From positions 1 through 42,814 of the IMG/VR virus record IMGVR_UViG_3300037258_000245: 42,814 nucleotides of DNA; one strand, given 5' to 3'. The notes beneath the pieces are model-generated. The model was not told the origin of the DNA. It saw only the letters and a list, made by a program, of their open reading frames with translations, and ran no database searches. The translations under genes and the position numbers were made by a program. Each line of letters opens with the position of its first letter. Position 1 is the first letter of the stretch. Below, in pieces: positions 18,594-27,581 of the stretch. This stretch comes from a virus.

Positions 18594-18755
18594 ATGGAAA
18601 AGGAAAAGGAAGGCTGGTCAGAGGTGGATGAGGTAGCCGCCCGGCTGGCGCTGATCGACTACAAGCTGGCGCTGATGCAGCGCAAGATCGTTGCTGCCCG
18701 TGCGGAGGTCTACCAGACCGCCACCCGCGCCGGGATTCAGCTGCCGGAGTGGTGA
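18594..18755 (+). CDS. Small helical protein on the opposite strand, 53 aa
   Basis: M-E-K-E-K-E-G-W-S-E-V-D-E-V-A-A-R-L-A-L-I-D-Y-K-L-A-L-M-Q-R forms a likely long amphipathic helix. It starts 28 bases from the divergent lysis gene and ends overlapping the opposing membrane-protein gene by 19 bases. The GGGTGAGGAC before the ATG is a modest ribosome-binding site. Composition is typical of real coding sequence here. Function unknown. Confidence 0.6.
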   Translation: MEKEKEGWSEVDEVAARLALIDYKLALMQRKIVAARAEVYQTATRAGIQLPEW

Positions 18756-19039
18756 GAGAAGGGCTGGCAGCCCAGGTCGGGCGCCAGGCCATCGAGCGTG
18801 GCATGCAGCTTCTGCTCGTAGGCTCGTGACGGGTTCGACTTCGCATCCCCGACCGGTGGCTTGAGCGCAGCCAGCTCACCTAGCGTGGTGCAGATCCGCT
18901 GGACCGCTATCTCGCCCTGGCGCTGCTGTTCGCTCTTGAACTGCTGCACGTAGATGTAGGTGGAAGCCAGGTTGGCGATGCCCATGACGAGCACCGCCAC
19001 GATCACCACCCACCAGATGCGAGCCTGCACATTCAGCAC
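18737..19039 (-). CDS. Membrane-anchored protein with periplasmic helix, about 100 aa
   Basis: The start region (V-L-N-V-Q-A-R-I-W-W) runs directly into a transmembrane helix (about 8-28), then Q-F-K-S-E-Q-Q-R-Q-G-E-I and I-C-T-T-L-G-E-L, and ends in a Gly/Ser/His tail. A GTG at 19039 overlaps the upstream stop; a GTG at 19030 would give 97 residues. The layout mirrors the upstream protein at 19033, including Y-E-Q-K-L-H-A-T-L versus Y-D-Q-Q-V-H-A-A-L, so the two are paralogues. They may be lysis accessory (spanin- or holin-like) proteins. Confidence 0.72.
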   Translation of the reverse strand: MLNVQARIWWVVIVAVLVMGIANLASTYIYVQQFKSEQQRQGEIAVQRICTTLGELAALKPPVGDAKSNPSRAYEQKLHATLDGLAPDLGCQPFSHHSGS

Positions 19040-19323
19040 CCCAATCCCACCCCAAGGTTGCCCAGCGCGGCATGGACCTGCTGGTCGTAGGACAGCGCCG
19101 GACCTGGTGCCGGGATGGCTTCCACCTGATGCAGCACCGAGCACACCCGGGCTGCCTGCAGCCGCTGCGTCTTCAGCGCCTGCAGGGTCTCCCGGTGGTC
19201 GGCCTGGCGCTGGCTTGAGCCTGCGAACGTGGCAACCAGGTTCCCGGCACCGACCACCAGCACGAGCGCCAGGAGTACACAGAACACAACCATGGTGCCC
19301 CGCGTGACCTGTGGTCCGGTCAT
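19033..19323 (-). CDS. Membrane-anchored protein, paralogue of the downstream gene
   Basis: 96 residues: a short cytoplasmic start, one transmembrane helix (about 11-31), a Q-R-Q-A-D-H-R-E-T-L helix, a V-C-S-V-L-H segment and a Y-D-Q-Q-V-H-A-A-L-G-N-L-G-V-G-L-G-C end. The conserved Cys positions and ending match the downstream gene. It overlaps both neighbours by a few bases, indicating coupled translation. A role in lysis or envelope remodelling is inferred from position only. Confidence 0.75.
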   Translation of the reverse strand: MTGPQVTRGTMVVFCVLLALVLVVGAGNLVATFAGSSQRQADHRETLQALKTQRLQAARVCSVLHQVEAIPAPGPALSYDQQVHAALGNLGVGLGC

Positions 19324-19685
19324 GGTTCGGCTCCGGCATCGACGGCTCCTGAGTCCATCCCCTCCACCTGTTTCTTTAGTCCTATGACGTCTTTGCGCAG
19401 GCGCAGAACGTCGGATGCGGTCTGATGGACGACATCATGCATCGACGAGCCGCCGTTGGGCTTGGTTTCTTCGACCACGGCGGACACCATGGTTTCGAGC
19501 CTGGTCAGCCGGGCAATGAACCCTGGCCTGGCCGGGAGGCCATCGCGTGCTGGCTGACCGTGGTAGTCATCCAGGAACCGCCAGATGCTGCGCGCCGTCC
19601 GCCACGCCATGCGGATCGCCCAGCCCAGCAGGGTGAACACAGCTACAGCCATGGCAACCAGCGCCGTAACCCACGCTGGATCCAC
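19320..19685 (-). CDS. N-terminally anchored coiled-coil protein, 121 aa
   Basis: One transmembrane helix (about 5-25) is followed by a basic stretch R-M-A-W-R-T-A-R-S-I-W-R-F, a Pro/Gly linker, and a helix V-L-R-L-R-K-D-V-I-G-L-K-K-Q-V-E likely to be a coiled coil. This resembles small membrane proteins found beside holins in actinophages. It overlaps the next gene by four bases. Confidence 0.72.
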   Translation of the reverse strand: MDPAWVTALVAMAVAVFTLLGWAIRMAWRTARSIWRFLDDYHGQPARDGLPARPGFIARLTRLETMVSAVVEETKPNGGSSMHDVVHQTASDVLRLRKDVIGLKKQVEGMDSGAVDAGAEP

Positions 19686-19697
19686 GGCTGCCCCCCC

Positions 19698-20909
19698 TCA
19701 TGTGCTAACCCAGGCAATCTCCAGAGTCGGCAGCTGCCCAGCCGTAGCGGTGGTGTTGGTGGAATAGCTGGTGTTGATGTAGCCCTGGATGTAGTCCAGG
19801 CCGCCCGCGAGGGGGACCAGAACCGAGCCACTGACTCCGGTGTTGATGCTGGACGCGGCCCAGGTGGTAGCGGAGGTGCGGTAGAGGGTGCCGGAGCGGA
19901 AGATCAGGGTCTGGATCTGGTCCGTCGCCCCGCCTGCCCCGGCGAACGCAGTACTGGTTACTTCATACCAGCCGGTGGCACCCACCGGGCACAACCACGA
20001 CCACGCAGGCTGGGTAGCTGTCAGGGTCGCGGACCAGCCACCGTAGGGGTCCTCCAGGATGTCGGTGGCGGTGGTGCCAAAGTGGATCAGGGTCGTAGCC
20101 CCGGCAATGGACTGGCTGGCGGATTGCTGAGCGCGCAGCATGACCTTACCGGTGACAAAGGTGAACGGAGCCTGGATCAAGGTGTTCATGGCTTGGGGGA
20201 TCTCTGCTGTCCCGGCCGGGAACACCGGCAGCGGCACCGGCACCGGAGTCAGGTACGACGGGCCGAGGAAGCCACCCGTGGAGATGCCCAGCCCGTCCAT
20301 CCAGTAAGGGCCGACGTTGGCCACGCCAGCCTGCTGGCCAAACCAGTACTGGGTCAGCGCTCCGGTGGTGTTGGCCCCGGTGAAGGTCTGTGTTTCGGTG
20401 GCTACGTAGCCGTTGGGGTCGTTGTAGAGCGTCAGCGATATGACCCCCACCGTGGCGCTGCCGGTGACGAACCCCTCGATCCGGAACCACTGGTTCAGTG
20501 GAATCGAGTTAGCCGTAGCCCCCAGGACCGCGTTGGCTGCGTTGATCAGCTGGATCTTCCCGCTGGTGGTGATGCCGATGGCCGCCGCCAGCGACCCGCC
20601 CGAGCGCAGCGCCATCGGCCGCAAGTTGGCAGACGGGAACGCCGTGAAGTACAGGTACTGCCGGTAGAACACCGTGGTCTGGGTGCCGACCGTGGTGGTC
20701 CACTCGGCCAGTGCCGTGGTGGCTGTGGAGCCGGTAGCCACTTTGCAGCTGGTAGCACCGAGCACGGCGTGCGTGGAGTCGAACTGCAACGTGGTGCCGG
20801 TGCCAATGGACACCACATCGAACGGGTCCCCGGCGATGGCGGTGTTGGTGGTGGCAACGTTAGTGCCGGAGGCAATCCCGCCAAACTCATTGGTGACGAC
20901 GACCGCCAT
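19698..20909 (-). CDS. Minor tail protein with lectin/glucanase-like domain
   Basis: 403 residues rich in Thr, Ser, Ala and Gly, as in phage tail-tip and fibre proteins. Residues 1-215 show alternating beta strands with F-Y-R-Q-Y-L-Y-F, W-F-R-I-E-G and I-S-L-T-L-Y-N, the pattern of a concanavalin-A-like jelly roll. The C-terminal half (W-S-W-L-C-P-V-G-A-T-G-W-Y-E-V) is a second beta domain. It is placed directly after the tail-tip genes and probably contacts host cell-wall sugars. Confidence 0.82.
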   Translation of the reverse strand: MAVVVTNEFGGIASGTNVATTNTAIAGDPFDVVSIGTGTTLQFDSTHAVLGATSCKVATGSTATTALAEWTTTVGTQTTVFYRQYLYFTAFPSANLRPMALRSGGSLAAAIGITTSGKIQLINAANAVLGATANSIPLNQWFRIEGFVTGSATVGVISLTLYNDPNGYVATETQTFTGANTTGALTQYWFGQQAGVANVGPYWMDGLGISTGGFLGPSYLTPVPVPLPVFPAGTAEIPQAMNTLIQAPFTFVTGKVMLRAQQSASQSIAGATTLIHFGTTATDILEDPYGGWSATLTATQPAWSWLCPVGATGWYEVTSTAFAGAGGATDQIQTLIFRSGTLYRTSATTWAASSINTGVSGSVLVPLAGGLDYIQGYINTSYSTNTTATAGQLPTLEIAWVST

Positions 20910-22046
20910 TTAGGCGCCCTCCCAAACGACGACCATGCGGCACTGGTTGTCGAGCCCGGTACCGTAAGCCACCGAGCTGCCGCTGGACTGGGTGACCATC
21001 AGCGCCACCTTGTCCCCGGCATTGAGCCGCACGTGGCGCTGCACACTGACCCCGGTGCCGCTGGTGTCGCCACCGGACAGCCGGTGGACCACCTCACCCC
21101 AGACCACGGTGCCCCCGTTGACAGCCAGCCCGGCACCGTAGGCCCCGCCGTTGGCGTTGGTACCCATGTTGAGCTGCCCGTAGACAAAATAGTTGCCGCT
21201 GACCGGAGCGGTGTACCCGGCGGAAGCTCCGGTAGTGAACGCGGAGTAGTTGTCCACGGTCGTAGCGGTGAACGGCAATGCTGTCGCCGCCGGGAAGGTC
21301 TGGCTGGCCAGCGAGCCCGAGCCGGTGTAGGTCGCACGGCAAATCGGCGGATAGAGCAAGAACTTAACCGTGTCGCGGATGTTCGCGTTCAGAAAGGTGC
21401 TGGTGATGTAGGGGTTGGCCGGGGCGCCGGGCACTGGCCAGGTTGGGTTGACCGGCACCGGCAAGCTGACCGTGCCCGATGTCGCCGCCACCCACCGGAT
21501 CGAGGCGTACGGAAAGGTACCAGCACCGTCCTCCACGTTGACCGGGGACCCGGTGAACTGCGCCGCCTGGCACTGCACAAAGTCCCCGCTGCCGCCGATG
21601 GCTCCGGTCTGGACCATCTTGTACAGGTCGACCGTCTCTGGCACGGCAATGTGGGTCGAGCCGTTTTCCATCCGGGGGCCGACCGTCGTGCCGAAGCTGG
21701 AGCCGTTGCTCTGGCCGGAAAAGCTGGCCCGGAACAGAGCCTCGGTGGAGGAGTTGTAGGCGAAAGCGACCGACAGTTTGCACAGGTACCAGCCTGCGAC
21801 CTGGGCAAAATACTGGCTGGCGGTGCCCAGGTTGTGGCCGTTCCAGTTGTCGTAGAACTCGGTTTCCATGGTGATTGCGTCGTCGCCGCCGCTGGCAAAC
21901 GATCCACCGGTCTGGTTCGACAGCGAGGCCACCGGCCGGTAGGTCAAAAAGGCTATCGCCTGGTTGACGTCGTTGGTCAGTTGCCAGCTGCGGACAAGCT
22001 GGCCCGTAGCCCAGGTCGAAGGCGTCGGCGGCAGCGTGATCGGCAT
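20910..22046 (-). CDS. Minor tail protein with two beta-rich modules
   Basis: 378 residues in two similar modules. Each begins with a linker (L-T-N-D-V-N-Q-A-I-A-F-L-T-Y-R-P and L-N-A-N-I-R-D-T-V-K-F-L-L-Y-P-P) followed by a C1q/TNF-like sandwich with G-W-Y-L-C-K-L-S-V or G-N-Y-F-V-Y-G-Q-L and a final V-V-W-E-G. The modules appear to be an internal duplication. It should form trimeric appendage parts on the tail tip. It is separated from the neighbouring tail gene by a single stop region. Confidence 0.82.
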   Translation of the reverse strand: MPITLPPTPSTWATGQLVRSWQLTNDVNQAIAFLTYRPVASLSNQTGGSFASGGDDAITMETEFYDNWNGHNLGTASQYFAQVAGWYLCKLSVAFAYNSSTEALFRASFSGQSNGSSFGTTVGPRMENGSTHIAVPETVDLYKMVQTGAIGGSGDFVQCQAAQFTGSPVNVEDGAGTFPYASIRWVAATSGTVSLPVPVNPTWPVPGAPANPYITSTFLNANIRDTVKFLLYPPICRATYTGSGSLASQTFPAATALPFTATTVDNYSAFTTGASAGYTAPVSGNYFVYGQLNMGTNANGGAYGAGLAVNGGTVVWGEVVHRLSGGDTSGTGVSVQRHVRLNAGDKVALMVTQSSGSSVAYGTGLDNQCRMVVVWEGA

Positions 22047-22055
22047 TGCTTCTCC

Positions 22056-25000
22056 TCACCAGGCCAGGATGTTGATGCCGTTGAGCTGCCCCAAGATCGG
22101 GTCATCCACAGTGAGGGCGCTGTCCTCCGGGGCCAGGTCGACCAGGGCTGTCAGCGTGGCTACCAGCGCTGTCGCGTCGAACTGGAAGTTGCGGTTGGTC
22201 TGGGTGATGCGGCCGGTGATCGACACCAGCTGGGCACTGGCGGTTGGCATCCGCAGGTTGACCACCACCATGTCCCCCACCGAAGCCCCCGCCACAAACG
22301 GCCACGCCGCAGGCTGGCTGGCCGCATTCACCGTGACCGACGCCACCCGCAACCGGGGCAGCGCGTTGACCTCAGCGATGAAGTTTGCCAGGTCGGCTAC
22401 GGTCGGTCCCAGCTCATAGGCCGACAGCGCATCCGCCTGCAGGTAGGCGGTGGCCTGGTAGGTCTGGTCGCCGTAGGAGTTCTGGCTCATCTGCTCCAGC
22501 ACGGAGTCATCAGGCACCGTGACCGACTGGTCGTCTAGCTGGGTCAGCGCAATGTCGTTCACCACGCGGGCTGGGTCGTAGTCGGGGGAGTAGTCGTTCC
22601 CGAACGGGATCTCCCCCGCCGCGACGTTGTCCCCCAGCACCCAGGAGATGGGCAGGTTGTAGACATACGACTTCTGCCAGTAGTTGATGTCGCCGTTGGG
22701 TGAGATGTAGAGCAGCGATGGCACTGTTGATGCGGCGATGTTGGTGACTGCGGTCGCGGCAGGCTGGCCACCGATGTCCTGCATGGAGACAACCTTGGAC
22801 TGCTCCGGGTTGACCGGGTTGATCAGCCCCTGCAGGATCATCTTCGGGGCTACGATGCCGGAGTAACCCAGCAGCCGGGAGACCCGGGTGTCGTCAGATT
22901 CGCCGTCTGGCTGCTGGCCGTTACCGCCAGCAGCGAAGTTGAACTTACCCGAGTAGTACCAGCTCAAGATCCGCACCGAGGGCACGATGTAGCCATACAC
23001 GCTGGCGTGGCCGGAGAAGCCAGCGTAGAACCCCTCAGTGGCGACCGGGTTCGCTATGCCTCCCACGGAGAAATACTCAAACGTCGGTGGCAGCGGACTG
23101 GAGAAGGTGCCGGTGGCCACGATGGCCCCGCCGTCAAAGTAGGCCGTGTAGCTGTTCTGGTCAAAGGAGATGGCGCAGTGGCTGGGGGTGCTGGTATTGC
23201 GCAGGTCAAACGAGCTTTCGATGGTGACGGTGGTGCCTGCACCAGTCTGGTCGAACCACACCAGCAACAGGTGCCCGGTGGCGGAGTCGAGGTCCATCTT
23301 CAAGACGCGCTGGGTGTTGTTGCACAGGCCGAAGATCGTGCCGTCGACCGGTGGGGTGGCTGCCGTCATCTGGAAGAAGCAGGAGATGGTCACCCCGGTG
23401 GTGATCGGGGGGAAGTTGGTGTCCTGGACCTGCAGGCAGTAGCCGATGGTGTTGGAGCTGCCCGCTGAGCTGAACGTCTGCCCCCACATGCCAGGGCTGG
23501 CGCTGGTGCGGGAGCTGGTGGTGATGGTGGTGACCTGGTCCCCGGGCAGCCCGTCTGCATTCTGCCCGAACGCCTGAGCCGCCTGGCCGTTGTTGTTGCC
23601 GTTCTTGCTCAGGGTGACGTTCAGGACGTTGGTGTTGCCGGGGGCGTAGTTGGACGCTCCGGTGGTGGAGCGCAGGTTGATGTCTTCTTCAGCATCGGCC
23701 AGGGGCCAGTAGGCGTAGGGGTGGTCGGTCAGCTGCTCCTCCCGCAGGGAGGACTTCAGCTGCCGGTTGGCGTAGGCCCAGATGTCCGCCGTGGTGGCCT
23801 GGCTCTGGCCACGGTAGGTGTTGGCGTCCCAGCTCGGTGGCCAGCGCTGGAAGTACCCCGCCAGCGGGATGAACCACGGCGTAGCGACCGGTGGCCCGGT
23901 CCGCGAGTAGGCCCACGGGTTGAGCACATCGAGCGTAGCCCCGTTCTCCGCCGTGAACGACGCGGCTGAAGGGATCGCCACGTAGGCATCCGCACCCAGG
24001 CTGGGCTGCGGGACTGGGTAGGCCGCCTGAGCGTAGAAGACCAGCGACGAGGCCGGGGTGCCGCCCGCCTGGATAACTACCGCGCACCATGCGGTGGTGG
24101 GCGGGGCAATGCCGGACACGGTAGACAAACCCGCCACCGGGGTAGTGACCATGGAGCCCACGTTGTCCGCCAGGAACGCGAACGACGAGCTGAAGAACAG
24201 CAGGTTCACATACACGCCGGAGCCGTAGTCCGTAGAGCACGCCAGCCACGCCGAGGCGGTGTAGTTAGTGCCGGGGTCGGCTGGGATCGAGGCTCCGGTG
24301 TCCAGCTGCGGAAAGGCCGTCACCCCGTCGCCTGACCACTGCACCGACCAAGATCCGCCAGCCCACATCATGCGGGTGCGGTAGGGGGTGCCGGAGTCAA
24401 TCCCGGCAAAGTCCCCGCTGCCCGGCGGAATCAGCGCCTGGTCAGGGTCGTCCAGGGTGACCTGGCCCTGGCCCGTTTGCAGCTGGTCCAGCATGTACTG
24501 CTTGCCTTGGGTCATCTGGGTCATCAGCACCCGGGAGCGCACCGAGTCCAGCTCATTGAACTGGCTCCAGGTGATCTGGTCTGCCGGGACGCCGGGGCCA
24601 GTGTCCAGCACTAGCTCATGAGCCACGTAAGGCCAGTTAGGGTTGCCGCTGATCACCGGACTGGAGCCGGAGACGTAGATCGCCACCGACGCACCCGACC
24701 AGTCCACGGCAGCCGTAGTCGCCCAGGAGGCGTTGGTGGCTCCGGTGGTGACCTGGGTTGCCCCGTACACCACAAGGTCGGAGGTCGCATCAACGCCGTT
24801 GTCGGCCAGCTGGGCTACCTGGTTCAGCCAGCCACCATCAGCCAGGGTGGGAATGTTAGAAACCGAGTCGGAGGTGGACCCGGTGATGATGATGGCCTGG
24901 CCGTCTGGCGGGGCGCCCAGCGGCACGCTGAGGCTTAGCGCCGGGGACGACTGCCCGAGGCTGAACACCGGTCCTACCGCCGCGAAGGGGGAGATCCCCG

Positions 25001-27581
25001 AGACGTCGTAGATCACCGCGCCGAGGGCCATGTAGGAGTCGGTCGGCACGACGGACACGTAGGTAGCAGCCCGGGCAGCTGGAGCTGCCCAGATGGTAGT
25101 ACGGGTCACCCCGGCGGCGGTGGTGGTGATGGTCGGCGCCCCGACCGGGAACCACCAGTTATGGGCGTCGTCAGCCACGGTCACCGTGGTGCCGGTCTGG
25201 GTCACGGTGTCGCTGGTCATGGCGACCCCGGCATCCGGGGTGAAGTAGATGTTCGCCTGCCCGGCCGCCGCTGGGCCGATGGAGGCCACCGTGAAGACCT
25301 GCCCCGGGTTGAGCACGTCGGTAAAGGTCTGGGCGACCTGGATCGTGGCGTAGACCGACGAACCGGTAGACAGGGTGAAGTAGTTGTTCGCGCTGGGCGT
25401 GCCGGTGGTGGCACCGCTCCACCAGCCCTGATCCTGGCGGAGGCCAATCACCGCCACCATCCAGTCCCCGGCTACGTTGGTCACGCCGACCTGCAGCGGG
25501 TACTGCGGAGGCGACGGCACCACGAACCCGACCTGAGTGCCGTGGCCGTTGTGCCCGGCTAGCGTCACCCCGACTGCGGGGGAGGTGCCGCCAAAGGCCG
25601 GAGCCCCTGAGGCCAGGTAGGCCACCTCGGTGGAGTAGTAGCTAGGCAGCACCCCGTACAAGATGTCGTAGGTGATGTAGACATACTGCGCGTTAAAGAA
25701 GTTACGCGCTGCGTTAATGTCCGACACCATGTCGGACGGCGACGAGCAGGTGTTGATGGTGACGCAGATCTGGCTGGCGGGGGTTGTCAGCAGCCACGAC
25801 GGTGCTGCGGCGATGTCACCGGGGAATCCCGCCTGGGTGTTCTCGCAGACAATGATCTTGTCCTGCGCGGAGATCACACTGGTGAAGAATGTCTCATCGG
25901 GCACCACACCCGGGTTGAGCACCACCACCGACCCGGCACTGGCCCCGTGCACGTAGTCCACAATGGTGGTGTAGTAGGTGTCGAACGACGCCGCACCGTT
26001 GACCTCGTCAAAGAAGATGCTCCTGACGCCATACAGCGTAAACCAGGTGTCGATGTCGGCTTCGATAGCGGAGACGGGCCGGTTACCAAAGCTGGTGAAC
26101 ACGTAACCACACAGCGTGATGCCAGCGTTGATGGCGGCGGGGATCACCACGGCGTAGTTGGCGTCGACAATCACGCCCGGTCCAGAGTTGACGTTGGCGA
26201 TCATCAAACCTGTGGTAGGAGCGCCACCAATCAGGGTGTTCCAGGCGGTCGCCCCGGCGCCGAACGGGTAGATGTAGGTCGGCACCATGGTGAACTGGGT
26301 CTCGATGGGCACCGGGGTGAGCGACACCATCACCATCGCCCACGCCGACGAGGTGATGGTGCCGTGGTAGGCGGTGGAGGTGACCGCTGCCGCCGCGAAG
26401 CCCGCCATCGAGGTGAACTGCCCGCTGCCCGCCTGGAACCCGGCGATGGTCGCCCCGGGTGACCCAGACCAGGTGATGGCACCGCCCGCCGCGACGTTCG
26501 CCTCCAGGGCGATGACCACCTCAGGTGCCTGCACCAGGGTCCCTGAGGTGATCGAGGGGGAGGTGGAGGTGCCCGTGGTAGGCGTGGGGATGGCGTCCAC
26601 GGCAGCTGCGTTAGCAACCCCCTTACAGCCGAACGCAGCGATGCCCTTCGCGGTGGCTGCCGCTGCCCCAAAGGTGACCACGATCACCCCGGTGCCGTTG
26701 GTGAGCACCGCGCAATTCAGCGCCACCCACATAGCCGCCCGCACGCCCGTGGAGGTCTGCGTGGCGACCGGCAGGTAGGTGTTGCCCTGGCTGTCGTTCA
26801 CCCCGGCGATAGCGTTGGCGGTCACGGCCTCACTGATGCCGACAATGATCGCGTCGCCCAGCCCGGAGGTGGCGCTGACCGTCAGCGAGACCTGGTTGGT
26901 GGAGCTGGTGGAGGTGGTGTGGCCCAGGGCGTAGGGGGTGCCCACCGCCGGAACCACCGCGTAGAACACCCCGGCGTAGCACATGGTAACCGCGTCGGCC
27001 TGGGCAGCGGCGGTCCAGCTCAGCGACTGACTGTCGGTGATGGCCATCGACACCGCGTTGCCAAACGAGCCGTTAGCCGACACCAGGCACACCAGCAGGC
27101 TCCCCGCAGGCGGGCTGAAGCTGGCCGTGGTCAGCGCGGTGGCGCTGGTGGTGGACTTAGACGGCGGGGCGGAGGAGTCCTGATACAGAAAGTCGCCCGA
27201 CAGTGGCTTAAACTCCGCTGCCGCACACCCACCCTGAAACGAGCCGTTCGTCCCCAGCAGCTCGGTGGAAGTGGTGGAGGTGACTCCGCCGGTAAACGTG
27301 CCGTAGGCACAGATGTTGGTGTTGTCGACCACGTTGTCGTAGAAGGCGGTCTGGCCCACCGCCGCCATGGTGGAGTTGGTGCCGTTGGTGCACGCTCCCA
27401 GGGTGATGGAGCGGGTGACCGTGGTGGTCAGGTTCACCTCGTGCGCTGCAGCTGCGCTCTGGGTGGCGGTGGCTCCCAGCGGCGAGGCGTTCGGGTTGCG
27501 CAACACGATGACCCGCATCACCATGCCGGGGGTGGCCCCTGCTCCTCCAGCGGTGGCGGTAACCGTCATCGCTGTGGTCAC
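22056..27581 (-). CDS. Giant tail protein with spherulin-4-type glycosidase domain
   Basis: 1841 residues. Repeated Ala/Thr/Gly-rich beta modules fill about 1-425. At about 430-665 is a domain matching spherulin-4 glycosidases: V-P-T-Y-I-Y-P near its start, N-S-G-P-G, G-Y-V-F-T-S-F-G-N-R-P, I-F-F-D-E-V, V-V-L-N-P-G and V-C-E-N. About 1285-1540 resembles a LamG/concanavalin fold (Y-A-Y-W-P-L-A-D at its start). The C-terminal part is a tail-hub-like domain. The four-base overlap with the tape measure gene fits the usual order. Probably a tail-associated polysaccharide-degrading or -binding protein. Confidence 0.85.
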   Translation of the reverse strand: MTTAMTVTATAGGAGATPGMVMRVIVLRNPNASPLGATATQSAAAAHEVNLTTTVTRSITLGACTNGTNSTMAAVGQTAFYDNVVDNTNICAYGTFTGGVTSTTSTELLGTNGSFQGGCAAAEFKPLSGDFLYQDSSAPPSKSTTSATALTTASFSPPAGSLLVCLVSANGSFGNAVSMAITDSQSLSWTAAAQADAVTMCYAGVFYAVVPAVGTPYALGHTTSTSSTNQVSLTVSATSGLGDAIIVGISEAVTANAIAGVNDSQGNTYLPVATQTSTGVRAAMWVALNCAVLTNGTGVIVVTFGAAAATAKGIAAFGCKGVANAAAVDAIPTPTTGTSTSPSITSGTLVQAPEVVIALEANVAAGGAITWSGSPGATIAGFQAGSGQFTSMAGFAAAAVTSTAYHGTITSSAWAMVMVSLTPVPIETQFTMVPTYIYPFGAGATAWNTLIGGAPTTGLMIANVNSGPGVIVDANYAVVIPAAINAGITLCGYVFTSFGNRPVSAIEADIDTWFTLYGVRSIFFDEVNGAASFDTYYTTIVDYVHGASAGSVVVLNPGVVPDETFFTSVISAQDKIIVCENTQAGFPGDIAAAPSWLLTTPASQICVTINTCSSPSDMVSDINAARNFFNAQYVYITYDILYGVLPSYYSTEVAYLASGAPAFGGTSPAVGVTLAGHNGHGTQVGFVVPSPPQYPLQVGVTNVAGDWMVAVIGLRQDQGWWSGATTGTPSANNYFTLSTGSSVYATIQVAQTFTDVLNPGQVFTVASIGPAAAGQANIYFTPDAGVAMTSDTVTQTGTTVTVADDAHNWWFPVGAPTITTTAAGVTRTTIWAAPAARAATYVSVVPTDSYMALGAVIYDVSGISPFAAVGPVFSLGQSSPALSLSVPLGAPPDGQAIIITGSTSDSVSNIPTLADGGWLNQVAQLADNGVDATSDLVVYGATQVTTGATNASWATTAAVDWSGASVAIYVSGSSPVISGNPNWPYVAHELVLDTGPGVPADQITWSQFNELDSVRSRVLMTQMTQGKQYMLDQLQTGQGQVTLDDPDQALIPPGSGDFAGIDSGTPYRTRMMWAGGSWSVQWSGDGVTAFPQLDTGASIPADPGTNYTASAWLACSTDYGSGVYVNLLFFSSSFAFLADNVGSMVTTPVAGLSTVSGIAPPTTAWCAVVIQAGGTPASSLVFYAQAAYPVPQPSLGADAYVAIPSAASFTAENGATLDVLNPWAYSRTGPPVATPWFIPLAGYFQRWPPSWDANTYRGQSQATTADIWAYANRQLKSSLREEQLTDHPYAYWPLADAEEDINLRSTTGASNYAPGNTNVLNVTLSKNGNNNGQAAQAFGQNADGLPGDQVTTITTSSRTSASPGMWGQTFSSAGSSNTIGYCLQVQDTNFPPITTGVTISCFFQMTAATPPVDGTIFGLCNNTQRVLKMDLDSATGHLLLVWFDQTGAGTTVTIESSFDLRNTSTPSHCAISFDQNSYTAYFDGGAIVATGTFSSPLPPTFEYFSVGGIANPVATEGFYAGFSGHASVYGYIVPSVRILSWYYSGKFNFAAGGNGQQPDGESDDTRVSRLLGYSGIVAPKMILQGLINPVNPEQSKVVSMQDIGGQPAATAVTNIAASTVPSLLYISPNGDINYWQKSYVYNLPISWVLGDNVAAGEIPFGNDYSPDYDPARVVNDIALTQLDDQSVTVPDDSVLEQMSQNSYGDQTYQATAYLQADALSAYELGPTVADLANFIAEVNALPRLRVASVTVNAASQPAAWPFVAGASVGDMVVVNLRMPTASAQLVSITGRITQTNRNFQFDATALVATLTALVDLAPEDSALTVDDPILGQLNGINILAW

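Noticed and set aside
19425-22538. Plus-strand open frame of 1037 codons across the tail genes
   Set aside because: It lies opposite well-supported tail genes and has Arg/Gly/Asp-rich shadow composition with no domain; GC-rich codon use keeps it open.
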